Of a DNA stretch of 64,000 nt, positions 1-9,370 are shown piece by piece; the stretch's first letter is position 1; each line of letters begins with the position of its first letter. This DNA is from Streptomyces sp. NRRL S-31 (GTDB lineage: Bacteria; Actinomycetota; Actinomycetes; Streptomycetales; Streptomycetaceae): NCBI RefSeq assembly GCF_000718775.1, contig NZ_JOCB01000044.1, positions 11,531 to 75,530 of the forward strand, given 5' to 3'. Position numbers and translations under genes: made by a program. A model generated the notes under the pieces. It saw only the letters and a list, made by a program, of their open reading frames with translations, ran no database searches and was not told the DNA's origin.

Positions 1-314
1 GCCAGGCCAACTACTCCGCCGCCAAGGCGGGCCTCCAGGGCTTCACCAAGACCCTCGCCATCGAGCTGGGCAAGTTCGGCATCACCGCCAACGCCGTCGC
101 CCCGGGCTTCATCGCCACCGAGATGACCAAGGCCACCGCCGACCGGGTCAAGATGGACTTCGACGACTTCAAGAAGGCCGCCGCCACCCAGATCCCGGTG
201 CAGCGTGTCGGCGAGCCCGAGGACATCGCCAACGCCATCGCCTTCTTCACCGGCGAGGCGGCCGGCTTCGTCTCCGGCCAGGTGCTGTACGTCGCCGGCG
301 GACCGCTCGACTAG
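1..314 (+). CDS. SDR-family oxidoreductase, FabG-like (5' end outside window)
   Basis: Only the C-terminal part is present. The reading frame is open from the window edge to the TAG at 312-314. It begins with the SDR active-site segment YSAAK (Tyr at 12-14, Lys at 24-26). The usual ELGKFGI-ANAVAPGFI-T-M segment and an SGQVLYVAGG C-terminus follow, which in this family form the substrate-binding loop and subunit interface. The expected role is NAD(P)H-dependent reduction of a 3-oxoacyl or related ketone in the cytoplasm. A second SDR starts 22 bp downstream, so the two probably form an operon. The exact substrate cannot be told from this fragment. Confidence 0.9.
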   Translation, partial: QANYSAAKAGLQGFTKTLAIELGKFGITANAVAPGFIATEMTKATADRVKMDFDDFKKAAATQIPVQRVGEPEDIANAIAFFTGEAAGFVSGQVLYVAGGPLD

Positions 315-336
315 GGGATGCGGAGGTAGCACGGAC

Positions 337-1098
337 ATGACTGAACTCCCCGAGCTTTCCGGCAAGGTCGCGATCGTCACGGGCGCGAGCCGCGGCATCG
401 GCTACGGCGTCGCCGAAGCGCTGGTCGCGCGCGGCGACCGCGTCGTCGTCACCGGCCGCACCGAGGACACCCTGAAGGAGGCCGTCGAGCGGCTCGGCGC
501 CGAACGGGTCATCGGCGTCGCCGGCAAGGCCCACGACCTGGACCACCAGACCCAGGTCGTCGAACGCGCCATGGAGACCTTCGGCCGGGTCGACTTCCTG
601 GTCAACAACGCGGGCACCAACCCGGTGTTCGGCCCGCTCGCGGACCTCGACCTGAACGTCGCCCGCAAGGTGTTCGAGACCAACGTGATCTCCGCCCTCG
701 GCTTCGCCCAGAAGACCTGGCACGCCTGGCAGAAGGACAACGGCGGCGCGATCGTCAACATCGCCTCGGTCGCGGGCCTCGCGCCCTCGCCGTTCATCGG
801 CGCGTACGGCGTCAGCAAGGCCGCGATGATCAACCTGACCCAGCAGCTCGCGCACGAGTACGCGCCGCGGGTGCGGGTCAACGCGATCGCCCCGGCCGTG
901 GTCAAGACCAAGTTCGCGCAGGCCCTGTACGAGGGCCGGGAGGAGGAGGCCGCGGCGGCCTACCCGCTCGGCCGGCTCGGGGTGCCCTCCGACATCGGCG
1001 GTGCCGCCGCGTTCCTCACCTGCGCGCAGTCCGACTGGATCACCGGTCAGACCCTCGTCGTGGACGGCGGGATCTTCCTCAACGCGGGCGTGGGCTGA
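337..1098 (+). CDS. SDR-family oxidoreductase (3-oxoacyl-ACP reductase-like)
   Basis: A complete 253-residue classical short-chain dehydrogenase. The nucleotide-binding TGASRGIG is at residues 15-22, a NNAG motif follows, and the catalytic pair is Tyr157/Lys161 in YGVSK. The C-terminal WITGQTLVVDGG is typical of FabG-like reductases. The ATG at 337 was chosen because GGAGG lies at 322-326. It is cotranscribed with the SDR upstream and ends just before a strong hairpin at 1106-1139. Family membership is clear. Whether it serves fatty-acid synthesis or another ketone/alcohol conversion is not shown by the sequence. Confidence 0.93.
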   Translation: MTELPELSGKVAIVTGASRGIGYGVAEALVARGDRVVVTGRTEDTLKEAVERLGAERVIGVAGKAHDLDHQTQVVERAMETFGRVDFLVNNAGTNPVFGPLADLDLNVARKVFETNVISALGFAQKTWHAWQKDNGGAIVNIASVAGLAPSPFIGAYGVSKAAMINLTQQLAHEYAPRVRVNAIAPAVVKTKFAQALYEGREEEAAAAYPLGRLGVPSDIGGAAAFLTCAQSDWITGQTLVVDGGIFLNAGVG

Positions 1099-1105
1099 GC
1101 ACCTC

Positions 1106-1139
1106 CCGGGCGCCGATTTCCGGACGGATCGGCGCCCGG
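1106..1139 (+). terminator. Perfect 12-bp stem hairpin after the SDR pair
   Basis: The arms CCGGGCGCCGAT (1106-1117) and ATCGGCGCCCGG (1128-1139) are perfectly complementary around a 10-nt loop. The hairpin starts 8 bp after the SDR stop. There is no U-run, as is common for Streptomyces terminators. Confidence 0.75.
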
Positions 1140-1283
1140 AACACCCCCGGAGTCCGCACTCCGGACTGACAACGTCGTCATCGCGAAATCGATCAAGAGC
1201 CCTTGTTCCAGGGGAGGTTCAGGCGTCCGAACGCTGCGGTATGGTCTGCCGACCCTTGGTACGGCGGATCGAGGAGCGTGCGC

Positions 1284-2858
1284 GTGTTCAACCGGAACCG
1301 ATTCCTGCGGAGAGTCGCGGCGATCACGTCTCTGTCGCTGGTCACCGGATGCGGCCTGCTGTCCGACGGCGACCCCGACGACCAAGGGCCGATCGTCGTG
1401 GGCACCACCAGCGCCCCCAGCACCCTGGACCCGGCCGGAGCCTGGGACGGCTCCTGGGAGCTGTACCGCAACATCTTCCAGACGCTCGTCGCCTACCCGA
1501 ACGGGGCCACCACCCCCCAGCCCGACGCCGCCGCCGGCTGCGCCTTCTCGGACTCCACCAGCCGCACCTACCGCTGCACACTGCGCGCCGGCCTCAAGTT
1601 CTCCGACGGCGACCCGCTGACCGCCGAGGCCGTGCGGCACTCGATCGACCGCATCCGCGCCATCGACGCCCCCGGCGGCCCCGCCGGGCTGCTCGGCAGC
1701 CTGGACCGCGTCGAGACCTCCGGCGACCGCGTCGTCGTCTTCCACCTCAACCAGCCCGACGCCACCTTCCCCTTCGTGCTGGCCACCCCCGCCATGTCGA
1801 TCGTCGACCCGGACGACTACCCGGCCGGCTCGCTGCGCGAGGACGCCGAGGTGCACGGCTCCGGGCCCTACCGGCTCCGGTCCTACGAGGACGGCCAGGC
1901 CGTCCTGGTCCGCAACGACACCTACCAGGGTTTCGCCAAGCCGAAGAACGACGCGGTGACCATCCGCTACTTCAAGGACTCCGCGGGCATGGTCAAGGCG
2001 CTGCGGGAGAAGCGGATCGACGTCACCTACCGCGGTCTGGGCGCCGACGACATCCTCGCCCTCCAGGAGCACGACAGCCGGAACCTGCAACTGGTCGACG
2101 GCGCCGGCACCGACATCAGCTACCTGGTCTTCAATCCCGAGGACCCCTGGGCCAGGCGGCCCGCCGTACGCAAGGCCGTCGCCCAGATCGTGGACCGGGG
2201 CGCCATCGCGCACAAGGTCTACAAGGACACCGTCGACCCGCTGTACTCCATGGTCCCCAGGGGCCTCACCGGCCACGCCACCGGCTTCTTCGACGACTAC
2301 GGCGACCCCAGCGTCCCCAAGGCCCGCAGGATCCTCGCCGGGGCCGGCATCACCCGGCGCGTCCCGCTCACCCTCTGGTACACCACCGACCGCTACGGCT
2401 CCGAGACGGCCCTGATGTTCCAGGAGCTGAAGAAGCAGCTGGAGGGCTCCGGCCTGTTCACCATCACCCTCAAGAGCCGCCCCTGGAACAGCTACGTGGT
2501 CGGCTACCAGAAGGGCCGGTACCCGGTTTTCGGGCGCGGCTGGTCCCCGGACTTCCCCGACGCCGACAACTTCATCGCCCCGTTCGTCGGCGAGCACAAC
2601 GCCCTCGGCACGCCCTATCCGGCCAAGGAGATCACCGGCCGGCTGCTGCCGCACGCCCGCGGGGAGAGCGACCGCGCCAAGACCGTCGAGGACGTCGAGG
2701 CGGCCCAGCAGATCATGGTGGACGACGCCCGGCTGATCCCGCTCTGGCAGGGCCGGCAGTTCGTGGCGGCCAGCGTCGACATCTCCGGCGGCGAGCAGGC
2801 CCTCGACCCGTCGACGATCATGATGATGTGGATGCTGCACCGCAAGACCAGCTGGTGA
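1284..2858 (+). CDS. ABC transporter substrate-binding lipoprotein, peptide/nickel family 5
   Basis: Extracytoplasmic solute-binding protein of about 524 residues, the usual size for oligopeptide-binding (SBP family 5) proteins. The N-terminus is a lipoprotein signal: basic NRNRFLRR, a hydrophobic stretch, then the lipobox LVTGC. The body shows the family pattern, with VVGTTSAPSTLDPA near the N-terminus, LKFSDGDPLTAEAV, and GSGPYRLRSYEDGQ. The GTG at 1284 sits 7 nt after GAGGAG at 1271-1276. An in-frame ATG at 1203 would put an unlikely extension before the signal peptide. No permease or ATPase genes lie beside it, so it is an orphan binding protein that must share a transporter. Ligand unknown; peptides are likely. 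Confidence 0.9.
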   Translation: MFNRNRFLRRVAAITSLSLVTGCGLLSDGDPDDQGPIVVGTTSAPSTLDPAGAWDGSWELYRNIFQTLVAYPNGATTPQPDAAAGCAFSDSTSRTYRCTLRAGLKFSDGDPLTAEAVRHSIDRIRAIDAPGGPAGLLGSLDRVETSGDRVVVFHLNQPDATFPFVLATPAMSIVDPDDYPAGSLREDAEVHGSGPYRLRSYEDGQAVLVRNDTYQGFAKPKNDAVTIRYFKDSAGMVKALREKRIDVTYRGLGADDILALQEHDSRNLQLVDGAGTDISYLVFNPEDPWARRPAVRKAVAQIVDRGAIAHKVYKDTVDPLYSMVPRGLTGHATGFFDDYGDPSVPKARRILAGAGITRRVPLTLWYTTDRYGSETALMFQELKKQLEGSGLFTITLKSRPWNSYVVGYQKGRYPVFGRGWSPDFPDADNFIAPFVGEHNALGTPYPAKEITGRLLPHARGESDRAKTVEDVEAAQQIMVDDARLIPLWQGRQFVAASVDISGGEQALDPSTIMMMWMLHRKTSW

Positions 2859-2952
2859 GATGCCCTCCCGGCACTGATTGTCAGTGGTCGCCTGTAGGTT
2901 CTGAAGCCTGGAAGTGACCGCACTGGTTGATCGACATCGTGAGGACGTTGAC

Positions 2953-3636
2953 GTGACCGACATCGCCATGCTGCCCGAATCCTGGCGCGGGGTTCTGGGT
3001 GACGAGCTCCAGCAGCCCTACTTCAAGGAGCTGATCGAGTTCGTCGAGGAGGAGCGGGCGAAGGGCCCCGTCTACCCGCCGCGCGAGGAGGTCTTCGCCG
3101 CGCTGGACGCGACGCCGTACGAGCGGGTGAAGGTCCTCGTCCTCGGCCAGGACCCGTACCACGGCGAGGGCCAGGGCCACGGCCTGTGCTTCTCGGTCCG
3201 CCCCGGGGTGCGGACCCCGCCCTCGCTGCGCAACATCTACAAGGAGATGCAGGCGGAGCTGGGCCTGCCGATCCCGGACAACGGCTATCTGATGCCGTGG
3301 GCCCGGCAGGGCGTGCTGCTGCTCAACGCCGTGCTCACCGTCCGCGCCGGCGAGGCCAACTCGCACAAGGGCAAGGGCTGGGAGAAGTTCACCGACGCCG
3401 TGATCCGCGCGGTGGCCTCCCGGCCCGACCCGGCGGTCTTCGTCCTGTGGGGCAACTACGCGCAGAAGAAACTCCCGCTGATCGACGAGACCCGGCACGT
3501 GGTGGTCAAGGGCGCGCACCCCTCGCCGCTGTCCGCGAAGAAGTTCTTCGGCTCCCACCCGTTCACGCAGATCAACGAGGCGATCGCCCGCCAGGGCCAC
3601 GAGCCGGTCGACTGGCGGATCCCGAACCTGGGCTGA
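2953..3636 (+). CDS. ung: Uracil-DNA glycosylase, family 1
   Basis: Removes uracil from DNA as the first step of base-excision repair. The 227-residue protein has both diagnostic motifs: the water-activating GQDPYH (Asp67) and the HPSPLS loop (His189) that intercalates into DNA. The GFCFS-like pocket appears as HGLCFSV. The GTG at 2953 follows GAGG at 2941-2944; an upstream ATG at 2914 is in frame but has a poorer site. Length and motifs are normal for the family. It stands alone between an orphan binding protein and a small hypothetical gene. Confidence 0.96.
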   Translation: MTDIAMLPESWRGVLGDELQQPYFKELIEFVEEERAKGPVYPPREEVFAALDATPYERVKVLVLGQDPYHGEGQGHGLCFSVRPGVRTPPSLRNIYKEMQAELGLPIPDNGYLMPWARQGVLLLNAVLTVRAGEANSHKGKGWEKFTDAVIRAVASRPDPAVFVLWGNYAQKKLPLIDETRHVVVKGAHPSPLSAKKFFGSHPFTQINEAIARQGHEPVDWRIPNLG

Positions 3637-3783
3637 CCCGGGCGGGACGGGGCGGGTGCGAACCGCCCGCCACGGCCCGCAGTTGACCGGCCGCCCGCCG
3701 CGCGACGGCGCCGCCTGACCGGGAATCGCGGCCGCGCCGGTTAGCGTCGGAACGGACGATCGACGACGGCCCGGAGGGACACC

Positions 3784-4296
3784 GTGGCGGAGCGACAGGG
3801 GCAGGAGGCGCCGGACGCCCTGCCGACGCGGATCGGGCAGGTCGTGATGTTGCACCACGGCGGTGACCGCGAGGAGGCCCGCAGCCGTCTCCTCGACCTG
3901 TGGGCGGAGGTCGGCGAGGACGGCGATCCGCTGCACCGCTGCACCCTCGCCCACTACCTGGCCGACACCCAGGACGACCCGGCGGACGAACTCGCCTGGG
4001 ACCTGCGGGCGTTGTCGGCGGCCGAGGAACTGAGCGACGGCCACGCGGGCGGCGACCCGGCCAGCGTCCAGGGCTTCCTCCCGTCCCTGCACCTCAACCT
4101 GGCCGCCGACTACGTCAAACTGGGCCGCGCCGAGGCCGCCCGCAGCCATCTGCGCCGGGCCCGCAGCACCGCGGGCTCCCTGGCCGACGACGGCTACGGC
4201 GACGGGGTCCGGACCGCGATCAGCCGCCTGGCGCTGCGGCTCGACGAGGACGGCGCCCCGGGCGGCGACGGCTGGACACCGCCCCGGCCGCGTTAG
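3784..4296 (+). CDS. Hypothetical helical (TPR-like) protein
   Basis: A 170-residue soluble protein that I do not assign to a function. It is rich in Ala, Leu, Asp and Arg and predicted by eye to be all-helical. Spaced helix pairs, such as HLNLAADYVKLGRAEAARSHLRRAR at about residues 103-127, resemble a tetratricopeptide repeat. The GTG at 3784 follows a GGAGGGAC ribosome site. There is no signal peptide or membrane segment. A 13-bp direct repeat (4301-4326) lies just after the stop. Confidence 0.75.
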   Translation: MAERQGQEAPDALPTRIGQVVMLHHGGDREEARSRLLDLWAEVGEDGDPLHRCTLAHYLADTQDDPADELAWDLRALSAAEELSDGHAGGDPASVQGFLPSLHLNLAADYVKLGRAEAARSHLRRARSTAGSLADDGYGDGVRTAISRLALRLDEDGAPGGDGWTPPRPR

Positions 4297-4417
4297 GACC
4301 CCGCCGGCGTTCCCCGCCGGCGTTCCCCGCCCGCGCTCCGCCGCGCGCGGTGCCGCCGACCGCCGTCCCCGTATGCTTCCGGCAGGGAACACGCAGGCCA
4401 GCGGTGGAGGAGAGCAC

Positions 4418-5329
4418 GTGAAGGTCGGCTGCATCGGACTCGGGGACATCGCACAGAAGGCGTACCTGCCGGTGCTGGGCACGCAGCCGGGGATCGACCT
4501 CCATCTCCAGACCCGCACGCCCGCCACCCTGGACCGGGTCGGCGACACCCTGCACCTGCCCCGCGAACAGCGGCACGCCACCCTGGACTCACTGCTCGCC
4601 GCCGGCCTGGACGCGGCCTTCGTGCACGCGCCCACCGCCGTCCACCCCGAGATCGTCACCCGGCTGCTGGAGGCGGGCGTCCCGACCTACGTGGACAAGC
4701 CGCTCGCCTACGAACTCGCCGACTCCCGAAGGCTCGTGGAACTGGCCGAGGGGCGTGGCGTCTCGCTGTCCGTGGGCTTCAACCGCCGGTACGCCCCCGG
4801 CTACGCCCAGTGCCTGGACCACCCGCGCGAGCTGATCCTGCTCCAGAAGAACCGGGTCGGGCTGCCCGAGGAACCGCGTTCGATGATCCTGGACGACTTC
4901 ATCCACGTCGTCGACACCCTGCGGTTCCTGGTGCCGGGCGACATCGACGACGTCACCGTCCGCGCCCGCGCCGAGGGCGGGCTGCTCCACCACGTGGTGC
5001 TCCAGCTCAGCGGGGACGGCTTCACCGCGCTCGGGGTGATGAACCGGCTCAGCGGCTCCGGCGAGGAGGTCCTGGAGGTGTCCGGACAGGACACCAAGCG
5101 CCAGGTGGTCAACCTCGCCGAGGTGATCGACCACAAGGGACAGCCGACCGTGCGCCGGCGCGGCGACTGGGTGCCGGTGGCCCGCCAGCGCGGCATCGAG
5201 CAGGCGGCCCTCGCGTTCCTGGACGCCGTACGGTCCGGGCGGGTGCTCAGCGCCAGGGACGCGCTGGCGACCCATGAACTGTGCGAGCGGGTGGTGCGAG
5301 CGGTGCACGACCGCCACGGCGCGGCCTGA
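4418..5329 (+). CDS. Gfo/Idh/MocA-family oxidoreductase
   Basis: NAD(P)-dependent sugar/polyol-type dehydrogenase of about 303 residues. The N-terminal Rossmann motif GCIGLGDIAQKAYLP starts at residue 4. The conserved dinucleotide/catalytic strand ends in YVDKPLAYEL, the family's E/D-K-P motif. The second half forms the substrate-binding alpha/beta domain, with FNRRYAPGY in the usual place. The GTG start has GGAGG at 4406-4410. Its last 83 bp overlap the 3' end of the convergent lnt gene, so the two transcripts are antisense to each other there. Substrate unknown. Confidence 0.9.
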   Translation: MKVGCIGLGDIAQKAYLPVLGTQPGIDLHLQTRTPATLDRVGDTLHLPREQRHATLDSLLAAGLDAAFVHAPTAVHPEIVTRLLEAGVPTYVDKPLAYELADSRRLVELAEGRGVSLSVGFNRRYAPGYAQCLDHPRELILLQKNRVGLPEEPRSMILDDFIHVVDTLRFLVPGDIDDVTVRARAEGGLLHHVVLQLSGDGFTALGVMNRLSGSGEEVLEVSGQDTKRQVVNLAEVIDHKGQPTVRRRGDWVPVARQRGIEQAALAFLDAVRSGRVLSARDALATHELCERVVRAVHDRHGAA

Positions 5330-6821
5330 CCGCCCGCACCCCCTCGGCCGCCCCCAGCACGGCCAGCACCAGCAGCGCGCCGGGCACCGGCCAGTCGCCG
5401 TGCCGGACGTACGGCGTGACGCCGTGCGCGAGTGGTACGTCGTACACGCGCGCGGTGCTCGCGCCGGTGCCCAGCCACGGACCGAGGCGCCGGCCGTCCG
5501 GCCCGTACACCGCCGAGACGCCGGTGAGGGTGGCGTGCACCATCGGACGGCCGGTCTCGGCGGCGCGCAGCGCGGCCAGCGAGGCGTGCTGCTCCGGCGC
5601 CCAGCTGTGCTGGAAGGACGAGGTGGAGGACTGGCCGAGGAGGACGTCCGCGCCGTCCTCCGCCAGGTGCCGGCTCATGTCCGGGAACGCGGTCTCGAAG
5701 CAGATCAGCGGACCGACCCGCAGCCCGTGCCCGACGTTCATCACGGTCTGCCCGGTGCCGCGCTGCCGGTCCTCGCCGGCGGCGCGGCCCACGGAGGTGG
5801 CCCAGCCGAACAGCGAACGGGCCGGTATGTACTCGCCGAACGGGACCAGCCGCATCTTGTCGTACCGGTCACCGGTCGGGCCGTGCGGGCCGACCAGCAC
5901 CGAACTCTTGTAGATGCCGGGCCGGTCGGCGCGGCGGGCGTCCACGTTCACCAGCAGGTCGGCGCCGGTCGCCCGGGACAGCGCGGCCAGCCGCCGGGCC
6001 AGGTCGGGCCGGTCGTCGAGGTCGAAGCCGACGCTGGACTCGCCCCACACCACCAGGTCGACGCCCCGCCCGGCGAGCCGCCGGGTCAGCCGCTCCTCCC
6101 GGTCGAACCGCCGGTCGCCGCTGTCCTGTCCGGCCACGACACCCGGCTGCACGACGGCGATCCGCACCCGTCCGTCGACGTCCGGACGCGGCGCCCACAC
6201 CCACGCGGCCGAGGCCGCGGCGGCCGTGGCGAGCAGCGAGGCCAGGGCCGGCAGGCGCGCGGCGCGTACGGCGAAGAGCACCGCCACCGCCACGTTGACG
6301 GCCACCACCAGGAAGCTGAGCAGCCACACCCCGCCGACCGAGGCCAGCCGCAGCGCCGGGTCCACCTGCCACTGGCTGGCGCCCAGCATGCCCCACGGCC
6401 CGCCGAGGCCCTGCCAGGACCGGACCAGTTCCACGGCCAGCCAGGCCGACGGCAGCACCAGCAGCGCGGCGGCACCCCGGCCCGCCGACGGCTCCCCGCC
6501 CAGCAGGCGGCGCACCAGCACCCCCCAGGGCGCCCAGAGCAGGCCCAGCAGCGCGGCTATCAGGAAGATGAACACGTGCAGGCTCGGCAGCAGCCAGTGG
6601 TGGACGGCGAGCAGGAAGCCGAAGCCGCCGCACCAGCCGTCGTACGCGGCCCGCCGGGCGGTCGGCGCGGAGCGGGCCAGCAGGATCCACGGCACCAGGG
6701 CGACGTACGCGAACCACCACAGGGACGGGGCCGGGAACGCGAGTACGGGCAGGGCGCCCGCGAGGGCGGCGGTGGCCGAGCGACGCCAGGGGGAGGCCAG
6801 CCAGTGGTTGATCGTCCTCAT
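5247..6821 (-). CDS. lnt: Apolipoprotein N-acyltransferase
   Basis: Transfers an acyl chain to the N-terminal cysteine of lipoproteins at the membrane. The 524-residue protein has the family layout: several N-terminal transmembrane segments (about residues 15-200), then an extracytoplasmic nitrilase-like domain. The Glu-Lys-Cys triad is visible as VVWGESS (about residue 261), YDKMRLVPFGEYIP (about 322) and LICFETAFP (about 374). The ATG at 6821 follows GGAAGGG. The 3' end overlaps the convergent oxidoreductase gene. The C-terminal tail after the last membrane segment is Arg/Pro-rich. Confidence 0.94.
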   Translation of the reverse strand: MRTINHWLASPWRRSATAALAGALPVLAFPAPSLWWFAYVALVPWILLARSAPTARRAAYDGWCGGFGFLLAVHHWLLPSLHVFIFLIAALLGLLWAPWGVLVRRLLGGEPSAGRGAAALLVLPSAWLAVELVRSWQGLGGPWGMLGASQWQVDPALRLASVGGVWLLSFLVVAVNVAVAVLFAVRAARLPALASLLATAAAASAAWVWAPRPDVDGRVRIAVVQPGVVAGQDSGDRRFDREERLTRRLAGRGVDLVVWGESSVGFDLDDRPDLARRLAALSRATGADLLVNVDARRADRPGIYKSSVLVGPHGPTGDRYDKMRLVPFGEYIPARSLFGWATSVGRAAGEDRQRGTGQTVMNVGHGLRVGPLICFETAFPDMSRHLAEDGADVLLGQSSTSSFQHSWAPEQHASLAALRAAETGRPMVHATLTGVSAVYGPDGRRLGPWLGTGASTARVYDVPLAHGVTPYVRHGDWPVPGALLVLAVLGAAEGVRAVRPRRGGRAPLAPPARTVHGSPARPWR

Positions 6822-6906
6822 AGGGACCCTTCCTACCCAGCTGTGCTTCCAGTGTGCGCCGGTGAACGGTGCCGGTGTCTCCCGCGGTCCCGCCGCGCCG
6901 CGCCGC

Positions 6907-7383
6907 TCACCTCACGGCGGGGCCCTCCGCCGGCAGGCGGCGCCACTTCTCCCGCACCACGACCTCGCGCAGGCGCCAGCCGTCCGGTGTGCGCAGCAGC
7001 CCGAAGTCGTAGCGGCCGCCGCACACCAGGTCCGGTGCGGTGGAACCGGCGGCGCCCGCGAGGCGCATGGGGTTGAGGTAGTCGGCGCGGACGCGGGCGG
7101 TGTCACCGCTGTCCTGGTCCAGGACGCCGAACCGCACCTGCCGGTTGACGATCAGGTGCTGGCGCATGGCGAACGCCGTCAGGCTCTCCGCGAGCCAGGC
7201 GGCGACCCGCTCCGCGTCACCCTCGATGCCGCCCGCCGAACGGTAGTCGGCCCGCCCGTCCGCCGTGAACAGCCCTCGGTACGCCTGCCAGTCACCGTCG
7301 TCCACCGCCACCGCGTACGCGGTGACCAGGTCGTCCACGGCCAGCCGGTCCCTCACGGTCGCGAACTCCGCGCGCTGCGTCAT
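6907..7383 (-). CDS. SnoaL-like / NTF2-fold polyketide-cyclase-type protein
   Basis: A 158-residue small alpha+beta barrel protein. The N-terminus reads D-L-VTAYAVAVDDGDWQAYRGLFTADGRADY, the standard SnoaL_4-type opening in which the Asp/Tyr residues line the pocket. RLREVVVREKWR forms the last strand. Members act as isomerases, cyclases or dehydratase-like proteins, or as ligand-binding proteins of unknown role. The ATG at 7383 fits the domain boundary but has no clear Shine-Dalgarno sequence. It is divergent from the DUF4291 gene. No specific substrate is evident. Confidence 0.82.
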   Translation of the reverse strand: MTQRAEFATVRDRLAVDDLVTAYAVAVDDGDWQAYRGLFTADGRADYRSAGGIEGDAERVAAWLAESLTAFAMRQHLIVNRQVRFGVLDQDSGDTARVRADYLNPMRLAGAAGSTAPDLVCGGRYDFGLLRTPDGWRLREVVVREKWRRLPAEGPAVR

Positions 7384-7477
7384 CGGCACAGTGTTGGGCA
7401 CGGCGGACGCCGAGCCAAGAGGTGTGCGCGGTGAATATTCGGTGGTGCGGGCGGCGGCGTCGGCCGAACCTGTCCTG

Positions 7478-8089
7478 GTGAACGGAGAACACGCCGAGAG
7501 CGAACCCAGGTTCCGTGTCCGCGCCCGCCACACGGACGCCACGGTCACCGTCTACCAGGCATACCGCCCGGGAATCGGCCGCCCGGCCGCCCGCACCGGC
7601 CGCTTCCCGCCGAGCTGGAAGCGGGACCGGATGACCTGGATCAAGCCGTCGTTCCTGTGGATGATGTACCGCTGCGGCTGGGGCACCAAGGCGGGCCAGC
7701 AGACCGTCCTCGCCGTCGAGATCACCCGCGAGGGCTTCGAGTGGGCCCTGCGCCACGCCTGCCTCTCCCACTACGTGCCCGCCCTGCACGCCGACCGGGC
7801 GGCCTGGAAGCGGGAGCTGGCGGCCAGCCCGGCCCGCGTCCAGTGGGACCCGGAGCGGGATCTGCACCACAACCCGCTGCCGTACCGGTCCTTGCAGCTC
7901 GGCCTCGCCGGGGAGGCGGCGGCCCGGTACGCCGACGAGTGGATCACCGGCATCGAGGACGTCACCCCGTTGGCCACGGAGATCCACGCGCTGGTGCGCG
8001 CGGGGGAACGGGAGCGGGCCGGCCGGCTGCTGCCCGAGGAGCGGCCGTATCCGGTGGCCGGCGAAGTGCTCGCGCACCTGCTGGCGTAG
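7478..8089 (+). CDS. DUF4291 family protein
   Basis: A 203-residue conserved protein of unknown function. The diagnostic segments are ATVTVYQAYRPGIG near the N-terminus and RMTWIKPSFLWMMYRCGWGTK at about residues 49-69, followed by VLAVEITREGFEWAL. The GTG at 7478 places the start just before the domain; an in-frame GTG at 7424 is an alternative. Neither has a strong ribosome site. The protein is cytoplasmic and has no visible catalytic signature that I can name. Confidence 0.85.
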   Translation: MNGEHAESEPRFRVRARHTDATVTVYQAYRPGIGRPAARTGRFPPSWKRDRMTWIKPSFLWMMYRCGWGTKAGQQTVLAVEITREGFEWALRHACLSHYVPALHADRAAWKRELAASPARVQWDPERDLHHNPLPYRSLQLGLAGEAAARYADEWITGIEDVTPLATEIHALVRAGERERAGRLLPEERPYPVAGEVLAHLLA

Positions 8090-8119
8090 GGCCGCGCCGG
8101 GGTGCCGGGGGGCCGGGGG

Positions 8120-8299
8120 TCAGGCCGCCTCGATGACCCGGCCGCGCATCGCCGCGGCCCACTCGATCACCAACAGCTCGTACTCCGCGCGCTCCTGGGC
8201 CGACAGGGTGCCGCCCGCACGCAGCCACAGCGCCCGGATCTGCTCGTTCACCTCGGCGGCAGACCGCACGGAACCAGGGGACGGGGAATCGGGGGACAT
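8120..8299 (-). CDS. Small conserved hypothetical protein (59 aa)
   Basis: A short soluble protein with a helix-rich body: SAAEVNEQIRALWLRAGG, then LSAQERAEYELLVIEWAAAMRG. Its composition and two-helix pattern look like a real coding sequence rather than a shadow. An in-frame GTG at 8323 would add eight residues; the ribosome site is weak for both starts. It has no assigned function. Confidence 0.6.
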   Translation of the reverse strand: MSPDSPSPGSVRSAAEVNEQIRALWLRAGGTLSAQERAEYELLVIEWAAAMRGRVIEAA

Positions 8300-8494
8300 G
8301 CGGGACAGCCTAGGGGTAAGCACTGACCGTGCGCTACCAGGCCGCTACGCAGACGGTATGGGGTTGGTCACCGGCGCCGTGCGCCGGACCGTCCGCGACC
8401 GGGAAGTGCCGCGCAACCGCGAGGCGTTGAGCTGGTCACGGGCGCGCGCGGCGGCGCGGGGAGGATGTCCGGAAGCGGGGGTCCGGACGGGCCG

Positions 8495-9370
8495 TCAGCC
8501 CGCCGACTCCGCCGCGTGCGGGCTGAGGACGCCCGCGGTGACCAGGGCGATGATGACGATGCCGAGGGCGACGCGGTACCAGACGAAGGGCATGAAGCTC
8601 TTGTTGGAGATCCACTTCATGAACCACGCGATCACCGCGTAGCCGGAGGCGAACGCGATCACGGTGGCGAACAGGGTGGGCCCCCAGTCCACATGGCCCT
8701 CGCCCACCGAGTCCTTCACCTCGAAGGCGCCGGAGGCGAGGACGGCGGGGATGGCGAGGAGGAAGGAGTAGCGGGCCGCGGCCTCCCGCTTGTAGCCCAT
8801 GAACAGGCCGCCGCTGATGGTCGCACCGGAGCGGGAGACGCCGGGGATGAGGGCGCATGCCTGGCAGAGGCCGAAGATCAGGCCGTCCTTGACGCCGAGG
8901 TTCTCCAGCGTCTTGCGCTGCTTGGGCGCCCGGTGGCGGCGGCCGGTCTCGTCCCGGGCCGCCAGCCGGTCGGCGATGCCGATCACCACGCCGACGACGA
9001 CGAGCATGGTCGCGGTGATCCGCAGATCCCGGAACGGCCCCTCGATCTGGTCCTTCAGCGTCACGCCCAGCACACCGATCGGGATGGAGCCGACGATCAC
9101 CAGCCAGCCCATCTGCGCGTCGTGGTCGTGCCGCATCGACTTGTCGAACAGCGACCGGAACCAGGACACGATGATCCGGCCGATGTCCTTGCGGAAGTAG
9201 ATGAGGACCGCGGCCTCGGTGCCGATCTGGGTGATCGCCGTGAAGGCCGCGCCCGGGTCCTCCCAGCCCGAGAACGCGGCGGTCAGCCGCAGGTGGGCGC
9301 TGGAGGAGACGGGCAGGAACTCGGTCAGCCCCTGGACGAGTCCGAGGACGAGGGATTCAAACCAAGACAT
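8495..9370 (-). CDS. uppP: Undecaprenyl-diphosphate phosphatase (BacA/UppP)
   Basis: Integral membrane phosphatase that recycles undecaprenyl pyrophosphate to the lipid carrier of cell-wall synthesis. It can also confer bacitracin tolerance. The 291-residue protein shows both active-site motifs: GLTEFLPVSSSAHL at residues 14-27 and PGVSRSGATI in the second half. About eight hydrophobic segments are visible. The ATG at 9370 begins the typical MSWFESLVLGLVQGLTEF. It is monocistronic by layout, with a hypothetical gene upstream ending behind a terminator hairpin. Confidence 0.97.
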   Translation of the reverse strand: MSWFESLVLGLVQGLTEFLPVSSSAHLRLTAAFSGWEDPGAAFTAITQIGTEAAVLIYFRKDIGRIIVSWFRSLFDKSMRHDHDAQMGWLVIVGSIPIGVLGVTLKDQIEGPFRDLRITATMLVVVGVVIGIADRLAARDETGRRHRAPKQRKTLENLGVKDGLIFGLCQACALIPGVSRSGATISGGLFMGYKREAAARYSFLLAIPAVLASGAFEVKDSVGEGHVDWGPTLFATVIAFASGYAVIAWFMKWISNKSFMPFVWYRVALGIVIIALVTAGVLSPHAAESAG